Shown in pieces: positions 11,398-22,655 of a stretch of DNA of 64,000 nt. Source of the DNA: Effrenium voratum (lineage: Eukaryota > Sar > Dinophyceae > Suessiales > Symbiodiniaceae); NCBI GenBank assembly GCA_963377175.1, contig CAUJNA010000866.1, positions 1 through 64,000 of the forward strand, written 5' to 3'. Position 1 is the stretch's first letter, and every line of letters begins with the position of its first letter. A program made the position numbers and the translations under genes. The notes beneath the pieces are model-generated. The model was not told the origin of the DNA, did no database searches, and worked only from the letters and a program-made list of their open reading frames with translations.

Positions 11398-12146
11398 GGC
11401 TCGCGAAAGGTCGACCTAACTCCCAGCTCTGCAGTGGCTGCCATGTGCAAAGCCCCGCTGGGAGGATTGGCTGACAGTGAGGAGGTGAGAAGGCATCGAG
11501 GAGCTTTGCTGCAGAACAACCAGTTCGAATCGCAACATCGAGCTGAGGGGTGGTGAAAGCAACGAAGAATAGGTCGCGCGCGCGCAACATTGAAAATCGC
11601 GGATAGATACCGGGCACGAACACGCGCCGCCGGTTCTTTTTCTTTGCGACGTGGCAACACCTCGGGGTGACCGTGGAAAACCTTTCCCATGGGTGCACCA
11701 CCCCTACGATTTGGATTTTGACCCATGGCCAAGTCAGCGAGATGTTGACTTAGGATTTCTGGTGATGATTTGGTGATCATTTGGTAATTTGGTGATGTTC
11801 TGGTGGTTTCCCTGGTCATCCCATCTTCAGCGGAGCTTTAAGCCGCCTCACCGCGTCACGAGGCTCCAATTCGGAGCCTCGCAGGTGCTGATCCGCAGCG
11901 CTTCACACCTGCCGCGAGTGGACGACAGACTGCGCGGGGCCTAGGGATGGGCGCCTTTGCCAAAGTGCCGCAGCCGAGGGGCCAGTTCCTTTCATCCAGC
12001 CCTGGCTGTGAACTGCGGCCCCAACGTGGGTTTCCCGCACGTCACGCAGCCGTATGGGTGTGGGTCTTCTTTGGCGCATCGCGCCTGGGTCCACTTGTCA
12101 GGTATCTGTTTGGATTGGTTGGATGTGAGCCGGCTCTTGAACTTAG
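11398..12146 (+). other. Intergenic stretch
   Basis: Holds the end of a family A element (about 11688-11730, TTTTGACCCATGGCCA) followed by AAGTCAGCGAGATGTTG, a flank that recurs after the family A copy at 14700. No gene is recognised, but the first exon of the C2 gene should lie here. Confidence 0.4.
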
Positions 12147-12207
12147 GTGCGATCCCTACGTGGTGTGCTTGGTGTCCCCAAGTGCAACGCCGGCGTTCCA
12201 GACGCAG
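12147..12207 (+). CDS. C2 domain 1, exon with DPYVV motif
   Basis: Begins after CTTAG|G and reads CDPYVVCLVSPSATP then FQTQ, ending at GCAG|GTTCC. DPYVV is the first calcium-loop motif of C2 domains (SDPYV), which bind membrane lipids, often in a calcium-dependent way. It splices in frame to the 13080 exon, giving TQVCYQTLDPNW, the expected next C2 strand. Confidence 0.65.
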
Positions 12208-12920
12208 GTTCCTGGCCAGCGAGAGATGTTGTCTGCCGTTTTTGGGGTTGGAAAAACAAGGGGAACCACAGGGAGCGTAAATATTGAGGTTCCCTACGTC
12301 CCCCGCAATGGCAGTTTAGTCAGGGTGGGAGTTTTTGTGTTGAGGTGTCCTAAAACCCTGTAAAACGAAAAGGAGGAACACACAGCGATAGCGTTTTGTA
12401 GAACTGGACTTGCCAATCTGCAGCTGAAGCTGCAGAAGTGTACTTCGTTTACTACACATGTGCTGAAAACTTGCGGTTTCAAGCTGGAGCTATTACAGTT
12501 GCAACTTTCCAGTGGGGAGCTGCGGCAGTGTGTGTCGTTTACTGCACTTGTCATGAGAGAGCTGGGGAGCCGCAACATCATGTCATGAGGCAGTCACTCG
12601 CCAAAATCCATTATCATTGGGGCACACAATAAATGGGTATGGGACAAAATTAAACCACCAGGGGACCGCATGCTTTAGTCTTTGGTTCCGTTTTCCAGGG
12701 TTCCATTTTAAGTACGTATTTTTTACCCACAGCCAAATGTTGACAGTGACTCATGCTGAAAAGGCCAGTGAAACAAGCACCCAGAGAACTGCTGTGAGCG
12801 TGTCTTTGTTTTGGGGCCCTTCGGGCTGGTTTTTTTCCGGGAAGCAACGCGTATTTTGAGTCGGTTCCTCTGTCTTTGAGACCCCTAAGATCTAAATCCT
12901 TGAGGTGGGTTTTGGATATA

Positions 12921-13039
12921 TGGCTGTGGTTGTCAAAACCAATGGTATCCCATTTTCGGGTAGGTGTACCACCCATTTTGGTCTGTTTTAGTTGGGATTG
13001 GGATGTTCACTGGGGGTACGGGCTTTTGAACCATGGCCA
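12921..13039. mobile_element. MITE-like element, family A (inside an intron)
   Basis: Starts TGGCTGTGGTTGTCAAAACC and ends TTTGAACCATGGCCA, with the same core as the copy at 34818. It lies within the intron between 12207 and 13080. Confidence 0.75.
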
Positions 13040-13079
13040 CATCGGAGCGCGTGGCGGAATCAACATTTTCATTTGTGAG

Positions 13080-13115
13080 GTCTGCTACCAGACACTGGAC
13101 CCCAACTGGGATGAG
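13080..13115 (+). CDS. C2 domain 1, exon with NWDE motif
   Basis: A 12-codon exon, VCYQTLDPNWDE, the C2 strand-turn usually seen as T-L-x-P-x-W-x-E. Acceptor GTGAG|GTC. The following intron starts with GA (GATGAG|GAGCTT), and GAGGAG is repeated at both ends of the 160-bp intron to 13275. In-frame joining gives DPNWDEEYEIHYEPG. Confidence 0.65.
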
Positions 13116-13275
13116 GAGCTTGCTGACTTCGGGTGGCGTGGATCGTGTCCCCGTTCGAGGCTTCCAGAATTTCGACGTTTGAAACCACAGTGCTTGGACA
13201 AATTCATCAGGACCCACCCGAATTCTGATGTCCCATTTTGGGAAATGGCAAACAAGATACACCTAAATTCCTGAG

Positions 13276-13333
13276 GAGTATGAGATCCATTACGAGCCTG
13301 GAGCCGACCTGGTGTTCCAAGTGCTGGACAAAG
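13276..13333 (+). CDS. C2 domain 1, exon with LVFQVLDKD motif
   Basis: EYEIHYEPGADLVFQ then VLDKD matches the C2 segment that ends in the second calcium loop (LxFxVxDxD). The acceptor is CTGAG|GAG. The 3' boundary is not certain: ending at 13333 keeps frame with the 13765 exon but the donor would be unusual. The open frame continues to about 13380. Confidence 0.6.
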
Positions 13334-13764
13334 ATGACACCTATGGCTCCGAGCGCTGGGCACTGAGGTCCCCCAATGGTAAGTGGCCCGTTGGGGACAA
13401 AACACTGGGGCTCGAAAAACGACGCAGTAAAGAAACTGCGCCAAGCACACTTGCAGAAGTTATATCTATGTGAGAATAGCGCGCGCAACGAGGAACAAGT
13501 AGCCAATTTCGTGACTTGCACGCTTGTCTTCCGTCCATGCGAATCAGCAAGGTAGTCTTGCCGCAGGATTGGCCATTGAATGCTTTTAGAGACACAATCA
13601 CAACTACTCTCTGCGCTACGAGCAAAAAGGGCTTCACCACTAGTAACATCAAGTTCAATGATTGCACATCTTCATAGCACCTTCAACAGCACCTGCACCA
13701 GCGCCCCAAAACAGGGCCTACCCGACAAACAAAAAAAGCGCCGCGGGGGCAAACTGCTTCAAAG

Positions 13765-13837
13765 GCCACGACATCGGCGACGATTTCCTGGGGGAGATCT
13801 GCCTCGCCAGCGAGGAGTTCTTTCCGATTCCGCCTCA
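13765..13837 (+). CDS. C2 domain 1, exon with DDFLGE motif
   Basis: After TTCAAAG|G the frame reads GHDIGDDFLGEICLA then SEEFFP. DDFLGE is the strand that follows the second calcium loop of C2 domains, and SEEFFP resembles the loop near the end of the fold. Together the four exons at 12147-13837 rebuild most of one C2 domain. Confidence 0.65.
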
Positions 13838-15380
13838 GCGGAGCCCACGTTAGCGCCCAACCCCCCCCCCCTCCGAGGAGGCCGCGTGTTAGGTACCACC
13901 CGGTTAAAGAAGGGATGAACGAACTAAGGCCCATATCAATTCTTCGTAAATTTTGGCGTTTGGCCATGTTGGCCGAATCAAGAGTGAATGGGTGAACCGG
14001 GCGCTCAGTTGAGAACCCAGTTCACCCCTTGGCCACTTCCACAGGAGGTTCGTGTTCCCTGATTTGATGGCACGACGTCAGTGGGTATTGAGCGCTAATG
14101 TGCGACAGGTTCCATTTCTTACTACAGGCGCCGCGGGGTGGCAACTGCGACGTTTAATCCACTTTTCCTGATGGGACAGACGGCTTGGCTTGGCGTATCA
14201 AGTGGACGTCAAGCATTTTTCTGCAGTGGACTAGAGTGCACTCGTGATACTTCGCGTTTGGGGTGGCAAACTAGCAGCATTACCACAACGATAGTGAACA
14301 TTATCACTTCTCGAATGTATCCCTTGAATGTGACCATTCCAACGTAACATGGCTTTCATTGATCAATCACACCCAGGTTGGGCGGTTGTTGCAGCCAAAC
14401 AGGGCCCATTCCGCTAAGGAACGGCTTCGAGAGCGATGTGATGCTTGATGGGGTGCCTGATGGCAAAGCAGTTTAGCCGTCGCGTATTGATTTGTGGGAC
14501 TCGCCGTTGAATCTCTGGCGCAGTTTCAAAGCTGCGCTTAAGACGCAGCTCAGTGCCAGTGCCAGGCGTTCCTGCGGCTGAGAATCATAGTGGACGAGGA
14601 CGAGGAGGTGTGCACACGCAATGATCATAAATGACTGTGGTTGTCAAAACCAATGGTATCCCATTTTGGGGTAGGTGTACCACCCATTTTCGTATGGCCA
14701 AGTCAGCAAGATGTTGCCGCAGGATTTCTCTCCAGCGCAATTGCAGCAGCAGATTCAGCAACAGATGCAGCAGTTGCATCTTCAGCAGCCACAGCAGCCA
14801 CAGCACGAGACATCTTTGGATGATGTCGAACTGGTCAAACAGTGGCCCTCTCAGTTGGCTGACGGTAGCTGGGTAATTGACGTTTCCGCAGAGGCGCAAG
14901 GCTTTCTGGCATGTATTCTGCAAGGGACAAAATGAGGCAACTTGATTTGCGGTCCCATTGCTGCCTGGCCACATTCCAATTGCGACTCAAGCTCGTGAAT
15001 TTGTCGCACCCGACCACAGAAGGAATAGGTTGAGAAAGTCGTGTTGAGAGAGACAAATGCAGCACTCTTCAAGGCCGCCCCTTTGACGCTTCCGATGGAT
15101 CGCTGACTTGCCGTGAGGTTGGAAAGCCCAGGCTTCAGACCGCAGAGCTCCAAAGCCGAGCAGAGGACAGGGGCTGGAGATCATGTTTACTACGGTAAAG
15201 TAGATGATATGGGTCACACGAGCCCCAAAATACCATGAGAGAATGTTTGGAATGCTCACCAAGATTCCAATCAACATTGTCAGCCGACATGAAAGTACAT
15301 CAGTTGCAAGTGGACACAACGGAACTCCGACATTGGTTCGGACATCGCCCAGCGAAATCCTCGAAGAGTGAAGGAACATC

Positions 15381-15500
15381 TACCTCCCACTCCAAATACC
15401 CACTTTTTCTAGTTTGTTTTTTTTCCATGGTAAATACCTCCTTTTTTAGTAGAGGGTCGACATCATACCCTAAAAAAAGTGGGTATTGGGTGTAAGGGGT
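15381..15500. mobile_element. MITE-like element, family D
   Basis: Inverted-repeat element running from CTCCAAATACCCACTTTTT to AAAAAGTGGGTATTGGGTG, with CCATGGTAAATACCTCC and GTCGACATCATACCC inside. Other copies are at 37800-37928 and 38432-38566. Confidence 0.75.
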
Positions 15501-16934
15501 ATAGGTGCTGGTTCTTCCTGCGAGTCCTGCGGGGCATCTAAATTCGGTGCATTTTTCTTTGAGGGTATCCTTCTTGGGAACTGATTGGGAACAAGCGGAA
15601 ACACACACAAGATGCGCGCCTTCCTATTTGTTGACAGCGACGAAAAGCAGCGAGGATTTTTGAAGGGATCCGTATGCCTTCTGGAGGGACCCGTAGACAA
15701 ATGGTACCCATGGGTGATTCAACCCGATCTCCTTGATGGGCTTTGGCACCCGGATCTTCTTTCTCAAGTGCGGAGCAAGGACTTGCACGGAAGTCTCTTG
15801 CTTCGTCGATTCTCAGATACCCTTCAAACAACAGGTGTAGATGGCCATAGGGGACTGATCATAACTTGGGGTTCAAACCACCATTAAAACAATGGGATTC
15901 ATATAACCACTACTGTTTGCCTAAGGATTGTCAACATCCAAATTGGGTCAACCATTCTTTTAATGGGGGTCGAACCCTAGTTTTCCTATCAAATCGCATT
16001 TCCGACTTTGCCGTCCAAACTCGGCCGAGGGGCGGCTCCAGCGGCTCCAACGCCAAGCCCGCCGTGAAAGCCCGAGCTCCCGAGCCAGGGACCGCCCGGC
16101 GCTGAGTGTTTTTTCGTTTTGGTGACCCGTAGGCAGTGCAATGATATGTTTTGTTTCTCCTGTTGTTTTCTTTCTCGTTTTTCTTCTTCTTTTTTTTCTT
16201 CGGGTTTTCCAGCCTGGCTCAAGCTGTTCGCAGGAAAAAACAAAAAACAAAAAAAGGCATGAAGCGTCCCGGAGCCTTCATGACGTGGAGGAACCTCCCA
16301 AGCGCGCAGTTGGAGATGGCAACGGAGGGTGTTGATCCAAACGGAGGCCGGGCCTGGGTCTCAGCGCAGGGTGAGGCCCAGGTGCGCGTCGAGGCGATCC
16401 AGGAGGATGAGGCTGGGTCGGGTCCGACATGTGAAGTGGTTTTTGGCCGAAAGAGTCAGAGGCAGCTCGGGTGAGAAGGGCAGCCACTCGGTCACTCTTC
16501 CAGATGGCCCCGGATATGGCCCATGAAGGAGGAGAATCAAAAAAAGAGGACGCTCAGCATGCGGAAGGGGTGGAAGAGATCATGCCAAACTATGAAGAGC
16601 AGGCCTGCACCTCCTTTGAGGCCGAGAGGGTCTTTGTCGAGCAGAGCCCAAGGCATGGCGCTGGCTTTGGAAACTTCATGCTGCAGTTGGGTTTGAATGT
16701 GCTGGTTGGAGAGAGGGTGCTTTCCTTTACAGCCAAGTCACCCATGAAGTACTTCTCGCCGGTTGGCCATGGCTGACCTTTTTTAGCCTGCCATGGCTCA
16801 ACATAGCTTCCCCGACATTGGATGACGATCTTTGCTTTGATCGGGCCTTCATCACGGCAGACATCGGTATGGTGTCTCCAAAGCAGCCTTTCCACTCAGA
16901 GTTCCAAGGGATCACAGAATTCTGGATCGGCGAA

Positions 16935-17090
16935 GGCGACCGGCTGGCAGACATTGGGGCGACTGGCTGGCAGACATTGGGGAGACCGGCTGGCAGACAT
17001 GGGGGCGTCCGACCGGCAGATATGGGGGCGACCGGCTGGCAGACGTGGCAGGTAGATATGCGGGCGACTGGCTGGCAGACATGGGGGGAG
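16935..17090. repeat. ~20-bp minisatellite
   Basis: About seven units of GGCTGGCAGACATTGGGG/GCGACCGGCTGGCAGACATGG. In the + frame it gives a repeated Trp-Gln-Thr/Arg-Leu-Ala-Asp peptide. Confidence 0.75.
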
Positions 17091-17939
17091 CTTTCTGGGG
17101 TGAAAGGTGCGAAGATCGGGGTCTCGAAGCCTGATAAGCTGCAGGACTTTGCTGAGTTTGCTTGCGTTGAAGCTCTCCACAGCGGGACTTTGATCTTGAT
17201 TGAGCGCACCTTACAGCCTGACCAGCGGCGCGCATCAAAGAAACAAAAAAGCAAAGAGCAGCATTTGGTTGCCAATCTGGAGTGAGTCCTCAGTGATAGC
17301 GGAAACACCCTCCAATTCACATGAACCTGACAGGTCCCTTCAAAAGGAAAAGGGTCCAAACCAGGACCCCCCCCAAACGTCGACCGGTCCATGTGAACAG
17401 GGTGGGAAAACCGTGAGCCCGTTTGTTTTGTGCATTGGCCCTGTGGGAGGAATCCTCAAGCCAACGCTGGCTCTCATTTTCATAGAATTCGCGGGGTTTA
17501 CGCTTGCCATTTCCCTACTGGGCTTTGCCTTTGCGATAGCGCACAGTGTCTGTTCGACGCAGCGATTTCTTGGGGGGAGGGGGAAAGAAGGAGAAGGTCC
17601 AAAAACAAGCATGGTCAGTGAGTCAAAAGTGATCCTTAAAATCCTGACCTTGGGTTGGGCTCCATTTTGAACAGCTCAGTTTTTTTCCGGGAATCTCCAA
17701 AAGTGGATCGATCATTTCAAGGGAAACCACCAGTCAATTGATCAACTTTGATTTGGGCAAATCCGGTGGCCCAACTGTTAGACCCTCTACGGGCACCCTG
17801 AAAGCTGCTCAACTGGCACGGCCGCCGACTTTTATTTATATATTTTCCGAGCAGAAAAGCCATCCGTTGCAACTCTTTGTCAAAGGCACGGCTTCTTTTT
17901 GCGAGAGTCACGCGCAATGCAATTCATTGCAGATCTGAG

Positions 17940-18000
17940 GTTCGGCGGCTGTCAGTAACGCTCAAGGGCGCCAACGGCTTGCCAAGTCCATCTGGTGGGA
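17940..18000 (+). CDS. C2 domain 2, first-strand exon (partial)
   Basis: After CTGAG|G the frame reads VRRLSVTLKGANGLP, the first strand and turn of a C2 domain (LxVxVxxAxxLP). The 3' limit is uncertain; a GC donor at GGGAG|GCGAG is possible. Two further coding-like stretches (18040-18180) may belong to the same domain but were not resolved. Confidence 0.5.
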
Positions 18001-18266
18001 GGCGAGTTGCCACAACTCGGTTTCGCTCGCAACGTGCAAACGCCGCAGGTGCTCTCCGTACTGCGTTTGCGAAGTGCAGGGCAATCAGCGCTTCCAGACC
18101 CGCTCAGCTGTGGTGAACGAGTCCAGGGATCCCGTTGGGAGCTCAGCATTTGTGTGGAAATGACCTGCAAAGAGTGGCCTCAACATATTTGATTTCGGGC
18201 CGATGCCTCGTCTGGTTGCTCAATGGCTCAAGAGCAACTGCCGGAACGAGCAGTGGATTCCGGAAG

Positions 18267-18335
18267 GTTTGGAACAAGTCCTTCGACTTCGACTACGCTG
18301 CAGTTGAGCCAATTGTTTTCAGCATCTTCAACAAG
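18267..18335 (+). CDS. C2 domain 2, VWNKSFDFD exon
   Basis: A 69-nt, 23-codon exon between GGAAG|GTTTGG and CAACAAG|GATGCC. VWNKSFDFDY followed by IVFSIFNK is the C2 pattern W-N-x-x-F-x-F ... hhFxhhxx. The donor is GA, and AGGA is repeated at the acceptor of the next exon (CCAGGAGG). The 294-bp intron holds a family A element. Confidence 0.65.
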
Positions 18336-18499
18336 GATGCCACGTGTCGTCGAGCTTAGACACGGGTATGTGTCAAAATAGGGGCACGGGCCCAACAAGT
18401 TGTTTGTGTTGTCCTTTCGGTTTCCCGGTGTCCCTTGAAACCGAGGTGAAACGGTTCCGTTTTCTCCAAAAACGACGCAACCACGACACATATTACCGG

Positions 18500-18603
18500 T
18501 CAACACCAATCATAGCATTTTGGGGTAGGTGCACCGCCTATTTTGGTCTATTTTAGTGGTTGGATTGGGATGTTCACTGGGGTACAGGGTTTTGACGCAA
18601 GCC
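18500..18603. mobile_element. MITE-like element, family A (degenerate, in intron)
   Basis: Core TTTTGGGGTAGGTGCACCGCC and TGGATTGGGATGTTCACTGG as in family A; the ends are eroded. Confidence 0.6.
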
Positions 18604-18629
18604 ATATGTTGGTTGTATGTTTTGGCCAG

Positions 18630-18670
18630 GAGGTGTGGCCCAAGAAAGACAGTCTGCTGGGCACGGACGG
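18630..18670 (+). CDS. C2 domain 2, DSLLG exon (partial)
   Basis: After GGCCAG|GAG the frame reads EVWPKKDSLLGTDGL before a stop. Joined to the preceding exon it gives FSIFNKEVWPKKDSLLG, the D-x-L-L-G strand after the second calcium loop. The 3' boundary is unknown. Confidence 0.55.
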
Positions 18671-20426
<1,756 letters not shown>

Positions 20427-20428
<2 letters not shown>

Positions 20429-20762
20429 GAGTGGCAGAATACCCTGCCACCAAAACCTTTTTCCGCTGCAGCAGGGGGCGCAGGGAGTTTCAGCGAGTCC
20501 TGCGCCAACGAAGACGCTCGCTGTTAACTCGTGATATCCAGCCTGATCAGCTGGACGTACCTGCAATTGTGATGTTTGTGAATGTCCTTTTGGTCCCCCC
20601 CCTGAACCGCCGTTGCTTTTGTGTGCCCCTGTTCAAGTAACTAGAGTGAAGCTGAGTGATGTGCGAGTCGAAGCTCACCATACTCGAGACTCATCAGTTG
20701 TACTCGAAACTCATCAGTTGTACTCGAAAGATTAGCACTCTCCATCTGGAGTTCAAGTGTGT
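20427..20762 (+). repeat. 5' terminal direct repeat (pseudo-LTR)
   Basis: Starts CGGAGTGGCAGAATACCC and ends GGAGTTCAAGTGTGT. Contains a C9-type run, an imperfect hairpin CCAGC-CTGATCA-GCTGG, and 20-bp tandem repeats TACTCGARACTCATCAGTTG. Relative to the 3' copy it has 11 extra bases (GTCCTGCGCCA) and A for C at one site. Likely carries the promoter. Confidence 0.9.
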
Positions 20763-21038
20763 ACACCCCATTCGTGGGGAATCCTCGGGTGTACCCATTG
20801 TGTGACCCCGGGCCGGCTCTGTCGGAAAATTTGACCTCAACGTTCTTATCATAGAACAGCGGAATTTCACATTTAACCAGGAACGAGGTTTCACTAAAGG
20901 GAAGACAGCCGTCAGATCATAGAGACGTCTCACTAGGTCTGCTGCTGGCTGCTGGCTTGAACTTGCATGGACTTGCATTTTATCGGACTCGTTCCTCTCA
21001 AGATTGTGGAGTTGCGGTTTTGCATTTGTTGTGCCATC
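20763..21038 (+). promoter_or_regulatory. Element 5' leader
   Basis: Region between the direct repeat and ORF1. It opens with a nested inverted repeat: GTACACCC at 20761 pairs with GGGTGTAC about 25 bases on, enclosing CCCCATTCGTGGGG. No tRNA-primer-binding site was recognised. An upstream in-frame ATG at 20967 would extend ORF1 by 24 hydrophobic residues. Confidence 0.45.
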
Positions 21039-22445
21039 ATGTCTCGACGTGATGATCGAGATAGATCTAGGACTCGGCGCAGACGTGATCGGAGTCCTTC
21101 CCCTCAAGCTCGCAAAGCACGCCGACGTGAACACAATGACAGCCAGGTCTCGGAGAACATGGATTGGAACAACCTGGTATCATGGCAACACAATTCCGGC
21201 TACAACTCTGCCAACAACTTTCCGATGATGCCCACCAACTTTCAATCGACTCACAGCCCCACACAGCAATTCCAACACCCAGCGATCAACTACATGATGC
21301 CGATCCCTCCAGACCCCACGCCAACCAAGTTCATGCCACCCGTGATGCCACCACCGGTCACTACTCCCCAACCTACACCGCCACCTGGACCTCCTGCGGC
21401 TCTACCGGTTCGCCCTCAGAAAGCCTGGCTTACACCTTCGCCTGACTGGACACCTGGAGATGGCATGTTTGATGTCAATCAGCTCTACAACTTTAGCCTG
21501 CCCATGACCGTTGCCAACACTCCGCATGGCAACCTTCGCGACATGTCAGGCATGGATATTCGGGACGTTCGCCTGGTTCAGGTTATCCACGGGGGCCTCA
21601 CCAACTGGCTGCTCCGACCGTTCGCTCACGGCAGATTCGTGACGTGGGAAGGCTTTCGCACTCGCACCGAGGCCTTACTTTGGAGTACCTGTTCCAAACT
21701 ACTACGACGATCACAGTCACTCAACCTGCTCACCCTGGAAAAGGACCTTGCCAACTCGCTGGGTCTCAACATCGATGACTTCAATCAGCGGATCAAGGTT
21801 CATGACCATTTGGCCAGCTTGGTACTTCAATTTCTTCAGCAACATCACACCTCTCTCACACCTTCCACCCAGACAGATGACATGGTCAAGAAGTACAATG
21901 ATCTAAATCGTGCGCACGAACTGCTCCAAGCTCAGTATTCCGCATCGCTGCGCGCTTCGACCTCTCCCACGATGGCAAGCCAGAAAGATGATGCAGAGTT
22001 GGTTACACCGCCACCGGTCAACCACACACCATCCTCGTCACCTGCCAGCTCCCTTCCTACAGCCAGCGCAGCGGCCCTTGATGGCAAGTCGTTTGATAGC
22101 GCGGTGCAACCTCGGATCATTCAGTCTCTTCACGGAGTGTCGTCACCGCCGTCCAAGCCGGCGGCGTCACAATTGCTCACCATGCACAGCACGCCGGATG
22201 AAGTTGTCAAGTACTACACATGGACCAGTGACCAGCCTCGCCTTTATCTCAAGCAATCGCCCACAACCACCACTTTGGCGTCGCTGGTTAAGTGGGCCAA
22301 TCACCCGTCCCGGCTCAACGGCAACAAGTCATTAGATTCCATGGCGACGCAGCTCCTTCAGGCGCGTCAACGCATGCCGAAAGGCGACGCACCCACTCTC
22401 GGGGCGATGGCGGCTTCGTGGGGACTGGAGCCCCAAGCTCACTGA
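21039..22445 (+). CDS. Element ORF1: basic, proline-rich Gag-like protein
   Basis: 468 residues from ATG at 21039 (GCCATCATGTCTC). An ATG in frame at 20967 is possible but adds a hydrophobic leader and has a poorer context. The N-terminus is RS-rich (MSRRDDRDRSRTRRRR), as in RNA-binding tails. Residues about 70-140 are Pro/Gln/Asn-rich. A more ordered core follows (MSGMDIRDVRLVQVIHGGL, FVTWEGFRTRTEALLW) and a C-terminal block contains VVKYYTWTSDQPRLYL. No CCHC knuckle is seen. As the first ORF of a retroelement it probably packages the RNA, but that role rests on position and charge only. Confidence 0.6.
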   Translation: MSRRDDRDRSRTRRRRDRSPSPQARKARRREHNDSQVSENMDWNNLVSWQHNSGYNSANNFPMMPTNFQSTHSPTQQFQHPAINYMMPIPPDPTPTKFMPPVMPPPVTTPQPTPPPGPPAALPVRPQKAWLTPSPDWTPGDGMFDVNQLYNFSLPMTVANTPHGNLRDMSGMDIRDVRLVQVIHGGLTNWLLRPFAHGRFVTWEGFRTRTEALLWSTCSKLLRRSQSLNLLTLEKDLANSLGLNIDDFNQRIKVHDHLASLVLQFLQQHHTSLTPSTQTDDMVKKYNDLNRAHELLQAQYSASLRASTSPTMASQKDDAELVTPPPVNHTPSSSPASSLPTASAAALDGKSFDSAVQPRIIQSLHGVSSPPSKPAASQLLTMHSTPDEVVKYYTWTSDQPRLYLKQSPTTTTLASLVKWANHPSRLNGNKSLDSMATQLLQARQRMPKGDAPTLGAMAASWGLEPQAH

Positions 22446-22655
22446 GAAGGCATTGAGTCACCTCATCGTGACCGCTCGCCTACTCAGAAGGCATCATAAT
22501 GACCTTCGTTCTCTTATGAGCCCGGAGCGGCAACCATGTCACGGATGAGTCAAGGTGAAAACTCGTCCGTCAATTTTCTGCGTTGCACTAGTTTGATCTT
22601 GTACTTGCTCGTTCTTGCATTGCCTTGTGCGTGATTGTCTGTGCAGCTTGTATTC

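Larger units (their letters stand above)
13850..17939 (+). other. Intron or intergenic DNA with several unexplained ORFs
   Basis: Contains a C10 run (13860), an internally deleted family A element (14632-14700), a Gln-rich frame at 14711-14935 (LQQQIQQQMQQLHLQQ), a family D element (15381-15500), and open frames at 16471-16776 (containing EQACTSFEAERVFVEQ) and 16818-17285 that look partly coding but match no family. A minisatellite interrupts the last one. None can be assigned. Confidence 0.35.

Noticed and set aside
20600..20740. Hammerhead ribozyme in the direct repeat, as in some Penelope pseudo-LTRs
   Set aside because: CTGATGAG-like and CGAAAC-like words are present but on opposite strands or with wrong spacing; no complete core could be assembled.
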